This document shows positions 46,996 through 64,000 of a stretch of DNA of 64,000 nt, piece after piece (the stretch's first letter is position 1; each line of letters begins with the position of its first letter). Origin of the DNA: Reyranella humidisoli. Its GTDB lineage: Bacteria; Pseudomonadota; Alphaproteobacteria; Reyranellales; Reyranellaceae. The notes beneath the pieces are model-generated. The model was not told where the DNA came from. It did not search any database and saw nothing but the letters and a program-made list of their open reading frames with translations. The translations under genes and the position numbers were made by a program. The DNA is taken from assembly GCF_019039055.1 (NCBI RefSeq), contig NZ_JAHOPB010000001.1, positions 3,012,001 to 3,076,000 on the forward strand, in the 5' to 3' direction.

Positions 46996-47053
46996 GCAGC
47001 ACGGCCCTGTCGCTGGAAGTGCGGGAGAAGGCCGGCGCGCCACCGCCCGGGAA

Positions 47054-47128
<75 letters not shown>

Positions 47129-47155
47129 GCCGGACCTTGCGGCGGGACGTTTACC

Positions 47156-47920
47156 TCAAACCGCCGGCCGTTGTCGCGCCCACTCGTAAGCCGCGACGGC
47201 GGCGGCATTGGAGACGTTGAGGGCGGACAGGGCGTTGCTGGTGGGAATTGTCACCAGCCGGTCGCATTTCTCCGCGGTCAGCCGCCGCAGCCCTTCGCCT
47301 TCCGCGCCGAGCACGATGCAGGTGCGGCCCTTGAGGTCGAGGTCGCCGATCTTCGTGTCACCGCTCTCGGCCAGCCCGTAAGTCCAGAAGTCGGCTTCCT
47401 TGAGCTGGTCCAGGGTGCGGGCAAGGTTGACGGCGCGCACCAGCGGCACGACTTCGAGGGCCCCGGAGGCGGACTTGGCCAGGGTGCCGGTATCGGAAGG
47501 GGTGTGGCGGTCTGTCACGATCACCCCGGCGGCGCCGAAGGCCGCGGCGGAGCGCAGGATGGCGCCGACATTGTGCGGGTCGCTGACCTGGTCGAGCGCC
47601 AGGACCAGGGCATTGTCGCCGCAGCGGCCCAGTATGTCTTCGATACCGGGCTCTTCCAAGGGTGCCACGAGGGCGGCGATGCCCTGGTGGACGGAGCCGT
47701 TGGGCAGCCGCTGGTTGAGATCCTCGCGCGACGTGATGGTCATGTCCGTCTTGCCGATCTCCGCGGCATGGTTATCGGCCATTTCCTTCGTGGCGAAGAC
47801 GCGCTCGATGCGGCGGTCGGGATTGGCGAGGGCCGCGAGCACGGCGTGACGGCCGAAAATCCAGATGGATTGGTTACCGGTGCGGGACTGGCGGTGGGGG
47901 CGGTTGGGGCGAGGGCGCAT
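47156..47920 (-). CDS. rlmB: 23S rRNA (guanosine2251-2'-O)-methyltransferase RlmB-like (SpoU/TrmH)
   Basis: A 254-residue SPOUT methyltransferase. An N-terminal substrate-binding domain begins at WIFGRHAVLAALANP, and the catalytic domain shows SPOUT motif 1 PHNVGAILRSAAAFGA, motif 2 VLGAEGEGLRRL and motif 3 ALNVSNAAAVAAYEW. This is the RlmB/TrmH pattern for ribose methylation of 23S G2251; a TrmH tRNA target cannot be fully excluded. A basic N-terminal tail (RPRPNRPHRQSR) precedes the fold. The start at 47920 has AAGG upstream. Confidence 0.9.
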   Translation of the reverse strand: MRPRPNRPHRQSRTGNQSIWIFGRHAVLAALANPDRRIERVFATKEMADNHAAEIGKTDMTITSREDLNQRLPNGSVHQGIAALVAPLEEPGIEDILGRCGDNALVLALDQVSDPHNVGAILRSAAAFGAAGVIVTDRHTPSDTGTLAKSASGALEVVPLVRAVNLARTLDQLKEADFWTYGLAESGDTKIGDLDLKGRTCIVLGAEGEGLRRLTAEKCDRLVTIPTSNALSALNVSNAAAVAAYEWARQRPAV

Positions 47921-48068
47921 GGCGAGCCTTGTATGGCGCTGAGCCCCTGTGGGCAATGCTGCGGCCGCGCTGCTACCCCGGCGGTGGGGTGCGGCACAGC
48001 CGGCAGCCGGACTGCGCGGGTTTTGCGGGTGCCGGGACCTTCTGTTCCATTGGCTTTTAAGGAAGTGC

Positions 48069-48097
48069 TTGCAGCCGACCGGGCGGCACTGTATCTC
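48069..48097 (+). promoter_or_regulatory. Candidate promoter for tRNA-Tyr/tRNA-Gly/tuf
   Basis: TTGCAG (48069-48074) and TATCTC (48092-48097) are 17 bases apart, and transcription would begin near 48104, about 34 bases before the mature tRNA-Tyr. No other promoter-like pair is visible before tuf, so the tRNAs and tuf are probably one transcript. Confidence 0.55.
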
Positions 48098-48137
48098 CGC
48101 GCCCCTACAGGCTTTTTCGTTCTATGCCCGTTGGGAC

Positions 48138-48224
48138 GGAGGGGTGGCCGAGCGGTCAATGGCAGCAGACTGTAAATCTGCCGACTTCGCGTCTACGAAG
48201 GTTCGAATCCTTCCCCCTCCACCA
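48138..48224 (+). tRNA. tRNA-Tyr (GTA)
   Basis: The acceptor stem GGAGGGG pairs with CCCCTCC, the CCA is encoded, and the anticodon loop CTGTAAA gives GTA (Tyr). The long variable arm is that of a class II tRNA, as expected for bacterial tRNA-Tyr. It is the first of two tRNAs before tuf. Confidence 0.96.
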
Positions 48225-48261
48225 TCGGACCATTGCGCGGGATTGGCTGTAATCGGGCGTT

Positions 48262-48335
48262 GCGGGTGTAGCTCAATGGTAGAGCAGAAGCCTTCCAAGC
48301 TTACGACGAGGGTTCGATTCCCTTCACCCGCTCCA
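48262..48335 (+). tRNA. tRNA-Gly (TCC)
   Basis: The acceptor stem GCGGGTG pairs with CACCCGC, with discriminator T and an encoded CCA. The anticodon loop CTTCCAA gives TCC (Gly). It lies 37 bases after tRNA-Tyr and 64 bases before tuf, the conserved tRNA-tuf arrangement. Confidence 0.96.
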
Positions 48336-48399
48336 GGATTGGCCTCGTCGGCCAGTTAGTTCGGTCTGTGTCTGAAAGAATCACGAGGGTCGTGACACC

Positions 48400-49590
<1,191 letters not shown>

Positions 49591-49637
49591 TGCTATAGAG
49601 GATCGCCGCCGGCACCAAACGGCGGTGATTTGACTGC

Positions 49638-49713
49638 AGGAGTGTAGCTCAGTTGGTAGAGCATCGGTCTCCAAAACCGAGGGTCGTGGGTTCGAGTCCC
49701 TCCGCTCCTGCCA
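49638..49713 (+). tRNA. tRNA-Trp (CCA)
   Basis: The acceptor stem AGGAGTG pairs with CGCTCCT (one T-G pair), with discriminator G and encoded CCA. The anticodon loop CTCCAAA gives CCA (Trp). Its position between tuf and secE is conserved in many Proteobacteria and supports correct identification of the following small gene. Confidence 0.97.
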
Positions 49714-49733
49714 TTATTTGAAGAACGGCGATC

Positions 49734-49925
49734 ATGACAAAGAATCCGCTCGAGTTCGTCCGTGAAGTCAGGGCCGAGGTGGCGAGAGTCACCTGGCCGA
49801 CTCGGCGTGAAACCATGATCACCACCAGCATGGTGTTCATCTTCGTCGTCATCGCGGCGCTGTTTTTCCTCGTGGCCGACAAGGTCATTGGCTTCGTCGT
49901 GAAGCTTCTGCTCGGAGTTTCCTGA
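49734..49925 (+). CDS. secE: Preprotein translocase subunit SecE
   Basis: A 63-residue single-span SecE, the short alphaproteobacterial form. The conserved amphipathic helix FVREVRAEVARVTWPTRRE precedes one membrane helix (about 29-57). It clamps SecY in the inner-membrane secretion channel. It lies 20 bases after tRNA-Trp and ends one base before the nusG start. Confidence 0.96.
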   Translation: MTKNPLEFVREVRAEVARVTWPTRRETMITTSMVFIFVVIAALFFLVADKVIGFVVKLLLGVS

Positions 49926-49926
49926 C

Positions 49927-50463
49927 ATGGCTCATCGCTGGTACGTCGTTCACGCCTACTCGGGCTTCGAGAACAAGGTTGCCCAGTCGATCCGCGAGCA
50001 GGCCGGCAAGAAGGGCCTCGACGACGAGATCACCGAGGTCATCGTGCCGACCGAAGAGGTTGTCGAGATTCGCCGCGGGGCCAAGGTCAACACCGAGCGC
50101 AAGTTCTTCCCGGGCTATGTGCTCGTGAAGATGGATCTCACCGACGACTCCTGGCACCTGGTCAAGAACACGGCCAAGGTCACGGGCTTCCTGGGCGGTG
50201 GCGGACGCGGCAAGCCGGTGCCGATCTCTGATGCCGAGGCCAACCGCATCCTGAAGCAGGTCCAGGAGGGCGTGGAACGGCCCAAGCCGGCCGTCAGCTT
50301 CGAGATCGGCGAGCAGGTGAAGGTGGCCGACGGCCCGTTTGCCTCTTTCAACGGCACCGTCGAGGATGTGGACGAGGAACGGGCACGTCTGAAGGTCGCC
50401 GTGTCGATCTTCGGTCGGTCGACCCCTGTCGAACTCGACTACGCGCAGGTGGAAAAGATCTGA
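49927..50463 (+). CDS. nusG: Transcription termination/antitermination factor NusG
   Basis: A 178-residue NusG. The NGN domain begins WYVVHAYSGFENKVAQSI and includes the FPGYVLVKMDLTDDSWHLV strand; the KOW domain (about 125-178: ADGPFASFNGTVEDVDEERARLKV) binds NusE or Rho. It is cotranslated with secE and followed by a terminator, so secE-nusG can be a separate unit from rplKA. Confidence 0.98.
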   Translation: MAHRWYVVHAYSGFENKVAQSIREQAGKKGLDDEITEVIVPTEEVVEIRRGAKVNTERKFFPGYVLVKMDLTDDSWHLVKNTAKVTGFLGGGGRGKPVPISDAEANRILKQVQEGVERPKPAVSFEIGEQVKVADGPFASFNGTVEDVDEERARLKVAVSIFGRSTPVELDYAQVEKI

Positions 50464-50535
50464 TCCGTTCCCCTGCCGGGGGACAAATAGAGGGTTGTGG
50501 CGGGCGATCTTATTTGGTAGATCGCGCGCCCTCGG

Positions 50536-50561
50536 AAGGGCTGGCCATGCGCCGGCCTTTT
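50536..50561 (+). terminator. Intrinsic terminator after nusG
   Basis: GGCTGGC (50539-50545) pairs with GCCGGCC (50551-50557) around CATGC, and the stem can extend through A-T pairs into the following TTTT. It separates secE-nusG from the ribosomal protein genes; the 110 bases after it probably hold the rplK promoter, which I could not pin down. Confidence 0.75.
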
Positions 50562-50672
50562 CTCATGAGGCTGGTTTTCTCAAAAAATCCTTTTGGATCA
50601 ATGAGTTGACCGGAATATTGGTGCGGGAGGCCTGCCATGGCCGGACCGCGCCGCCCACAGAAAGGGGCATGC

Positions 50673-51101
50673 ATGGCTAAAAAGATCCAAGCCTACGTCA
50701 AGCTGCAAGTGCCGGCCGGGAAGGCCAATCCGTCTCCGCCGATCGGGCCTGCGCTCGGTCAGCAGGGCGTCAACATCATGGAATTCTGCAAGCAGTTCAA
50801 CGCTCGCACGCAGAAGATGGAACCGGGCATGCCGATCCCGGTGGTCATCACCGTGTTCCAGGACCGCAGCTTTTCGTTCGTCACCAAGACGCCGCCGGTG
50901 AGCTACTTCCTGAAGAAGGCGGCCGGCGTCGAGGCCGGCGCCAAGACGGTCGGTACGCAGATCGTCGGCAAGGTCACGAAGCAGCAGGTCAAGGAGATCG
51001 CCGAGCAGAAGATGCCCGATCTCAACTGCGATACCGTCGAGTCGGCGATGGCCCAGGTGGTGGGCTCGGCCCGCTCGATGGGCCTCCAGGTGGTGGAGTA
51101 G
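50673..51101 (+). CDS. rplK: 50S ribosomal protein L11
   Basis: A 142-residue L11, which forms the GTPase-associated centre with 23S rRNA. It begins [42 protein letters not shown], of which the [11 protein letters not shown] proline-rich segment is diagnostic. AAAGGGG precedes the ATG at 50673; an in-frame ATG 12 codons upstream does not match the family start. It is two to four bases upstream of rplA and is cotranslated with it. Confidence 0.98.
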   Translation: MAKKIQAYVKLQVPAGKANPSPPIGPALGQQGVNIMEFCKQFNARTQKMEPGMPIPVVITVFQDRSFSFVTKTPPVSYFLKKAAGVEAGAKTVGTQIVGKVTKQQVKEIAEQKMPDLNCDTVESAMAQVVGSARSMGLQVVE

Positions 51102-51105
51102 GACC

Positions 51106-51801
51106 ATGGCCCAGGGCAAGCGTTACAAGACGGCGTCCGCTACGGTCGACCGCGATAAGATGTACCCGCTCGACGAGGCGGTTAAGATCGTCAAGGCCAA
51201 CGCCAAGGCGAAGTTCGACGAGACCATCGAGGTCGCGATGAACCTCGGTATCGATCCGCGTCACGCCGACCAGGCGGTGCGCGGCATGATCGAACTGCCG
51301 AACGGCACCGGAAAGTCGGTGCGCGTGGCGGTGTTCGCTCGCGGCCCCAAGGCGGACGAGGCCAAGGCGGCCGGTGCCGACCTGGTGGGCGCCGAGGACC
51401 TGGCCGAGAAGATCAACGGCGGCGAGATGGCTTTCGAGCGCTGCATCGCCACGCCGGACATGATGGGCATCGTCGGCCGTCTCGGTAAGGTGCTGGGCCC
51501 CCGCGGCCTGATGCCGAACCCGAAGCTCGGCACAGTGACGCAGGACGTCGCTGCCGCGGTAAAGGCCGCAAAGGCCGGCTCGATCGAGTTCCGCGCCGAG
51601 AAGGCTGGCATCATTCATGCTGGCGTCGGCAAAGCCTCGTTCAGCGAGGAGGCGATCACCGCCAACGTCAAGGCGCTGGTCTCGGCCATCAACCGGGCCA
51701 AGCCGTCGGGCGCCAAGGGCACCTTCATCAAGAAGGTTTCGCTCAGCTCGACGATGGGTCCGGGCATCAAGCTCGACCCGGCCACCGCGCTGACGAGCTG
51801 A
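51106..51801 (+). CDS. rplA: 50S ribosomal protein L1
   Basis: A 231-residue L1 with the hallmark segments [18 protein letters not shown] and [22 protein letters not shown]1 forms the mobile stalk at the tRNA exit site and in many bacteria represses its own rplKA transcript by binding the leader. It follows rplK after four bases. Confidence 0.98.
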   Translation: MAQGKRYKTASATVDRDKMYPLDEAVKIVKANAKAKFDETIEVAMNLGIDPRHADQAVRGMIELPNGTGKSVRVAVFARGPKADEAKAAGADLVGAEDLAEKINGGEMAFERCIATPDMMGIVGRLGKVLGPRGLMPNPKLGTVTQDVAAAVKAAKAGSIEFRAEKAGIIHAGVGKASFSEEAITANVKALVSAINRAKPSGAKGTFIKKVSLSSTMGPGIKLDPATALTS

Positions 51802-52133
51802 GGCGCGGGCTAAAGTTTTAGAGTTTCCGTCGCAGGCCGCGAGGCCCGCGACGGAGGGAGCGAAGGAACCGCAAGGTTTTGAGCTCCACCTGTCCGAGAC
51901 CGCCGGTACTTGGCCTCCAGGGGCCTCGTGTAATGGGGAAACCCGCCAGCGCAGACGGGGGCAAGGGAATCGACGCTGCACCGTTTGGTGCGCGCACGCG
52001 CCCGAACTTCCGGGGCAGGCGAACCGGACCGCAAGGTCTCCGTTCGCGCTAACCCGCTAACGGAGGCTGCGCAGTCTGTAACGCAGCCGGTCCGATCCGG
52101 ATTCCCCGGGTTGGACCTAAGTTGGAGAAAGCC
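51802..52133 (+). promoter_or_regulatory. Structured leader upstream of rplJ (L10-leader candidate)
   Basis: This 332-base gap has no open gene and folds well. CCGTCGC (51827-51833) pairs with GCGACGG (51848-51854); AACC-GCAA-GGTT (51867-51878) and GGACC-GCAA-GGTCT (52026-52039, extended by CGAAC 52020-52024 with GTTCG 52042-52046) are GNRA-capped hairpins; GCACC (51978-51982) pairs with GGTGC (51987-51991). Leaders of rplJL in other bacteria bind L10-L12 and repress translation. Whether this RNA belongs to that known class or is a separate alphaproteobacterial design cannot be decided by eye. A promoter for rplJL may also lie here. Confidence 0.65.
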
Positions 52134-52661
52134 GTGAATCGTTCGGAAAAGGCCGAAGCGATCGTCGAGCTGAACCAGATCTTCAAGGACGCCAACCTGA
52201 TGGTGATCACTCGCCAGTCCGGTCTGACCGTCCAGGAAGTGACGGACCTGCGTCGCAAGATCAGGGCAGCCGGCGCTAGCTACAAGGTCACGAAGAATCG
52301 GCTCACGCTGCGTGCCCTCGAGGGCACGCCCTTCACGGCGCTCGGTCCCATGTTCACGGGTCCGACTGCCATCGCCTATTCCAAGGATCCGGTCGCAGCG
52401 GCGAAAGTCGTCGCGGCCTATGCCAAGGACAACGAAAAGCTGACCATCGTCGGCGGTTCTCTGGATGGTGAGACATTGGACGTCGCTGGCGTCCAGGCCC
52501 TCGCCACCCTGCCGTCCCTCGATGCTCTGCGCGGGAAGATCATCGGCCTCCTGCAGGCTCCGGCGACCAAGGTCGCCGGCGTGCTCGTGGCACCGGCTGG
52601 TCAGCTCGCTCGTGTGTTCGGGGCTTATGGAGCCACGGAAGACGGCGCGAAGGCGGCGTAA
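52134..52661 (+). CDS. rplJ: 50S ribosomal protein L10
   Basis: A 175-residue L10, anchor of the L7/L12 stalk. It begins NRSEKAEAIVELNQIFKDANLMVITRQSGLTV and contains RAAGASYKVTKNRLTLRAL and the C-terminal L12-binding helix region (LLQAPATKVAGVLVAPAGQLARV). The initiator is taken as GTG at 52134 because GGAG lies six bases upstream; a TTG four codons earlier overlaps that site. It is translated after a long structured leader. Confidence 0.97.
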   Translation: MNRSEKAEAIVELNQIFKDANLMVITRQSGLTVQEVTDLRRKIRAAGASYKVTKNRLTLRALEGTPFTALGPMFTGPTAIAYSKDPVAAAKVVAAYAKDNEKLTIVGGSLDGETLDVAGVQALATLPSLDALRGKIIGLLQAPATKVAGVLVAPAGQLARVFGAYGATEDGAKAA

Positions 52662-52715
52662 GTCGCTACCAAATCGACGTCACGAAATCGAAGTTCGGGT
52701 TACTAGGAGACTAAA

Positions 52716-53087
<372 letters not shown>

Positions 53088-53102
53088 GAACGTTTACCGG
53101 CC

Positions 53103-53151
53103 GGGCCGGCTTCCTTCGGGAGGCCGGCCCGTTCGGGCCTCTTTTCCGAAC
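53103..53151 (+). promoter_or_regulatory. UUCG-capped hairpin in the rplL-rpoB spacer (attenuator/processing site candidate)
   Basis: GGGCCGGCTTCC (53103-53114) pairs with GGAGGCCGGCCC (53119-53130) around a TTCG tetraloop: 12 pairs, one of them G-T. It is followed by a second small stem, GTTCGG (53131-53136) with CCGAAC (53146-53151), carrying a TTTT run in its loop. The spacing resembles the E. coli rplL-rpoB region, where an attenuator and RNase III cut lower rpoBC expression relative to ribosomal proteins. The same role is inferred here. Confidence 0.7.
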
Positions 53152-53279
53152 GGATTTCCCTGCGGGGTCCGTTCCGACAAGTGGCCCTCTGCAACGGATG
53201 GGGCGAACGGCTGGCGGGCCGGGAGCTCCGAGAAAGCAGCGGGTGTTTATCACCGCCCTTGAACCTTCGAGGACGCAGG

Positions 53280-57449
<4,170 letters not shown>

Positions 57450-57455
57450 GCGTGA

Positions 57456-61676
<4,221 letters not shown>

Positions 61677-61702
61677 TATCGGTCCACGAGACTGAAAAAT
61701 GG

Positions 61703-61735
61703 GAAGGCCGCGCTCGCAAGAGGGCGGCCTTCTTC
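61703..61735 (+). terminator. Intrinsic terminator after rpoC
   Basis: GAAGGCCGC (61703-61711) pairs with GCGGCCTTC (61724-61732) around a 12-base loop and is followed by TTCAATTG. It ends the rpoBC transcript 27 bases after the stop. The T-run is short. Confidence 0.75.
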
Positions 61736-61739
61736 AATT

Positions 61740-61877
61740 GTGGCCGCGGCGTGAAAAAGCCACCAGATATAGTTGTTAGATTCTTGCGCCCTTCGCTTCA
61801 TGCGAGTCAGGAACGAGTCGGATTCAAACGACTCAGAAATAACCAACGATATCAATGCGAAAAGCGATGGAGCGCGC
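61740..61877. other. AT-richer spacer before the str promoter, no gene seen
   Basis: I find no gene, tRNA or repeat here. It is richer in A and T than the surrounding genes (for example GATATAGTTGTTAGATTCTTG around 61767-61787), consistent with a promoter-upstream region. Confidence 0.5.
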
Positions 61878-61906
61878 TTGACGCTTGGGAACAGCGGCCA
61901 TATAAG
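61878..61906 (+). promoter_or_regulatory. Promoter of the rpsL-rpsG-fusA operon
   Basis: TTGACG (61878-61883) and TATAAG (61901-61906) are exactly 17 bases apart, each matching sigma-70 consensus at five of six positions. Transcription would begin near 61913, giving a leader of about 197 bases before rpsL. This is the best promoter match in the window. Confidence 0.8.
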
Positions 61907-62109
61907 CGCGCCACCTCGTCGAGGGGCTGGTGGTTGGCGTGAGCCAAAACGCAGCCTGACGCCGAGGACCGCTACAAGTCAGGCCACCAGGCCACAAAGC
62001 TATTCATCCGCGCGGGGCAGTGCGTTAGTCGCTATGCCCGCGCATATGCTTTGTGCCGACGCGTCGATGTTGGGCGGACCCGAGACGGCGTTAAGGAAAC
62101 CGGAAATCA

Positions 62110-62481
62110 ATGCCGACTATTAACCAGCTGATCCGCAAGCAGCGCCACGGCCTCAAGGCCCACAACAAGGTGCCGGCGCTCGAGGCTTGCCCGCAGAAGC
62201 GTGGCGTTTGCACCCGCGTCTACACCACGACGCCCAAGAAGCCGAACTCCGCGCTGCGCAAGGTCGCCAAGGTGCGTCTGACCAACTCTTACGAGGTGGT
62301 GAGCTACATCCCGGGCGAGGGTCACAATCTCCAGGAGCATTCGGTGGTCATGATTCGCGGTGGTCGCGTGAAGGACCTTCCGGGCGTTCGCTATCACATC
62401 ATTCGCGGCACCCTCGATACGCAGGGTGTCAAGGACCGCAAGCAACGCCGTTCGAAGTACGGCGCGAAGCGTCCGAAGTAG
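62110..62481 (+). CDS. rpsL: 30S ribosomal protein S12
   Basis: A 123-residue S12, part of the decoding centre. It contains [20 protein letters not shown], then [14 protein letters not shown] with the lysine (K43) whose change gives streptomycin resistance, and [13 protein letters not shown] with K88; both are wild type. The start codon follows AAGGAAACC. It is the first gene of the str operon here, after a long untranslated leader. Confidence 0.98.
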   Translation: MPTINQLIRKQRHGLKAHNKVPALEACPQKRGVCTRVYTTTPKKPNSALRKVAKVRLTNSYEVVSYIPGEGHNLQEHSVVMIRGGRVKDLPGVRYHIIRGTLDTQGVKDRKQRRSKYGAKRPK

Positions 62482-62496
62482 GCGAGGGAGAAAAGC

Positions 62497-62967
62497 ATGT
62501 CCCGTCGTCGCGCAGCTGAAAAGCGTGAAGTCCTGCCGGACGCCAAGTTCGGCGATATCGTTCTCAGCAAGTTCATGAACACGCTGATGGAGCGTGGCAA
62601 GAAGTCGGTCGCCGAGCACATCGTCTACGGTGCGCTCGATGAGGTCGAGGCCAAGCTCAAGCAGGATCCGGTTCCGGCCTTCCACGAGGCGCTGGAGAAC
62701 GTGAAGCCGGCCGTCGAGGTCCGCTCGCGTCGCGTCGGTGGTGCCACCTATCAGGTGCCCGTCGAGGTCCGTCCGGAGCGTCGTCAGGCGCTGGCCATCC
62801 GCTGGATCATCCAGGCCGCCCGCGACCGCTCCGGCCACAGCATGACCGAGAAGCTCTCCGCCGAGCTGCTCGACGCCTTCAATCGTCGCGGTAACGCGGT
62901 GAAGAAGCGCGAGGACACCCACAAGATGGCCGACGCCAACAAGGCGTTCGCGCACTACCGCTGGTAA
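62497..62967 (+). CDS. rpsG: 30S ribosomal protein S7
   Basis: A 156-residue S7, the primary 16S rRNA 3'-domain binder. It begins [19 protein letters not shown] and contains [15 protein letters not shown] and [16 protein letters not shown]. It follows rpsL after 15 bases with GGGAGAAAAGC as ribosome site and has the usual C-terminus KAFAHYRW. In E. coli S7 represses this operon; the equivalent site would lie in the short rpsL-rpsG spacer. Confidence 0.98.
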   Translation: MSRRRAAEKREVLPDAKFGDIVLSKFMNTLMERGKKSVAEHIVYGALDEVEAKLKQDPVPAFHEALENVKPAVEVRSRRVGGATYQVPVEVRPERRQALAIRWIIQAARDRSGHSMTEKLSAELLDAFNRRGNAVKKREDTHKMADANKAFAHYRW

Positions 62968-63003
62968 GCGCTCTCCAGGCCCCCTCCAAGAAAGCCCAGT
63001 TCC

Positions 63004-64000
<997 letters not shown>

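Noticed and set aside
62230-62380. Possible streptomycin-resistance substitutions in rpsL
   Set aside because: Both critical lysines (K43, K88) are present.

Overview
The window is high-GC DNA (protein-coding third positions are mostly G or C) with the gene order tuf, trnW, secE, nusG, rplK, rplA, rplJ, rplL, rpoB, rpoC, rpsL, rpsG, fusA at its right end. This order, the protein sequences and the wealth of acyl-CoA, SDR, Liv-type and Bug-type transport genes point to a free-living, metabolically versatile alphaproteobacterium. My best guess, from memory of similar genomes, is a Reyranella-like or other Rhodospirillales/Hyphomicrobiales lineage; I could not run a search. No phage, insertion sequence, CRISPR array, rRNA gene or plasmid function is visible, so the window reads as ordinary chromosome.

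Layout. 1-5100: the end of a LigB-type extradiol dioxygenase, a 2OG-Fe(II) oxygenase, an alpha/beta hydrolase, two adjacent duplicated SDR genes and two tandem duplicated small lipoproteins. 5100-14440: a Liv-type ABC importer (livH, livM, livG, livF, long-chain acyl-CoA synthetase, a decayed binding-protein fragment, then an intact binding protein, all leftward) facing a rightward acyl-CoA dehydrogenase and two hotdog thioesterases; together they look like uptake, CoA activation and oxidation of a carboxylic acid. 14550-33400: mixed metabolism (START-like protein, transglutaminase-like protein, two MFS carriers, a hydroxyacyl-CoA-type SDR, M20 peptidase, fatty acid desaturase, a dialkylglycine decarboxylase-like aminotransferase overlapping an isomerase gene, SPFH/NfeD pair with a Bug-type binding protein, Cds1-like cysteine desulfhydrase, acetamidase/formamidase, RlmJ, PPK2).

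33490-37250 is a complete Mla/MCE lipid-transport operon (permease with STAS domain, ATPase, MCE protein, auxiliary lipoprotein). 37259-39961 holds a phosphotransferase and an acyl-CoA ligase. 40095-46231 is a surface-sugar region: UDP-glucuronate decarboxylase, a homologue of GDP-mannose 3,5-epimerase retaining all five catalytic residues known from plants, a NodU/CmcH carbamoyltransferase, a GalE-like epimerase and a family 2 glycosyltransferase. 46204-48000 holds the PLP homeostasis protein, tRNA-Thr and an rRNA 2'-O-methyltransferase.

48069-64000 is the translation/transcription block: a candidate promoter, tRNA-Tyr, tRNA-Gly, tuf, tRNA-Trp, secE-nusG, a terminator, rplKA, a 330-base structured leader before rplJ, rplL, a 12-bp UUCG-capped hairpin before rpoB, rpoBC, a terminator, a near-consensus promoter, then rpsL-rpsG-fusA (fusA runs off the end).

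The non-coding DNA carries several long inverted repeats. One family (arms of about 30 bp ending in GGATCCTT) occurs three times, at 504-627, 2696-2794 and 14439-14537. I did not find a clearly undescribed multi-gene system. The items I would look at first are the surface-sugar region, the fused remnant of a binding-protein gene at 6493-6670, the dispersed repeats, the structured rplJ leader and the codon-usage switch inside tuf.
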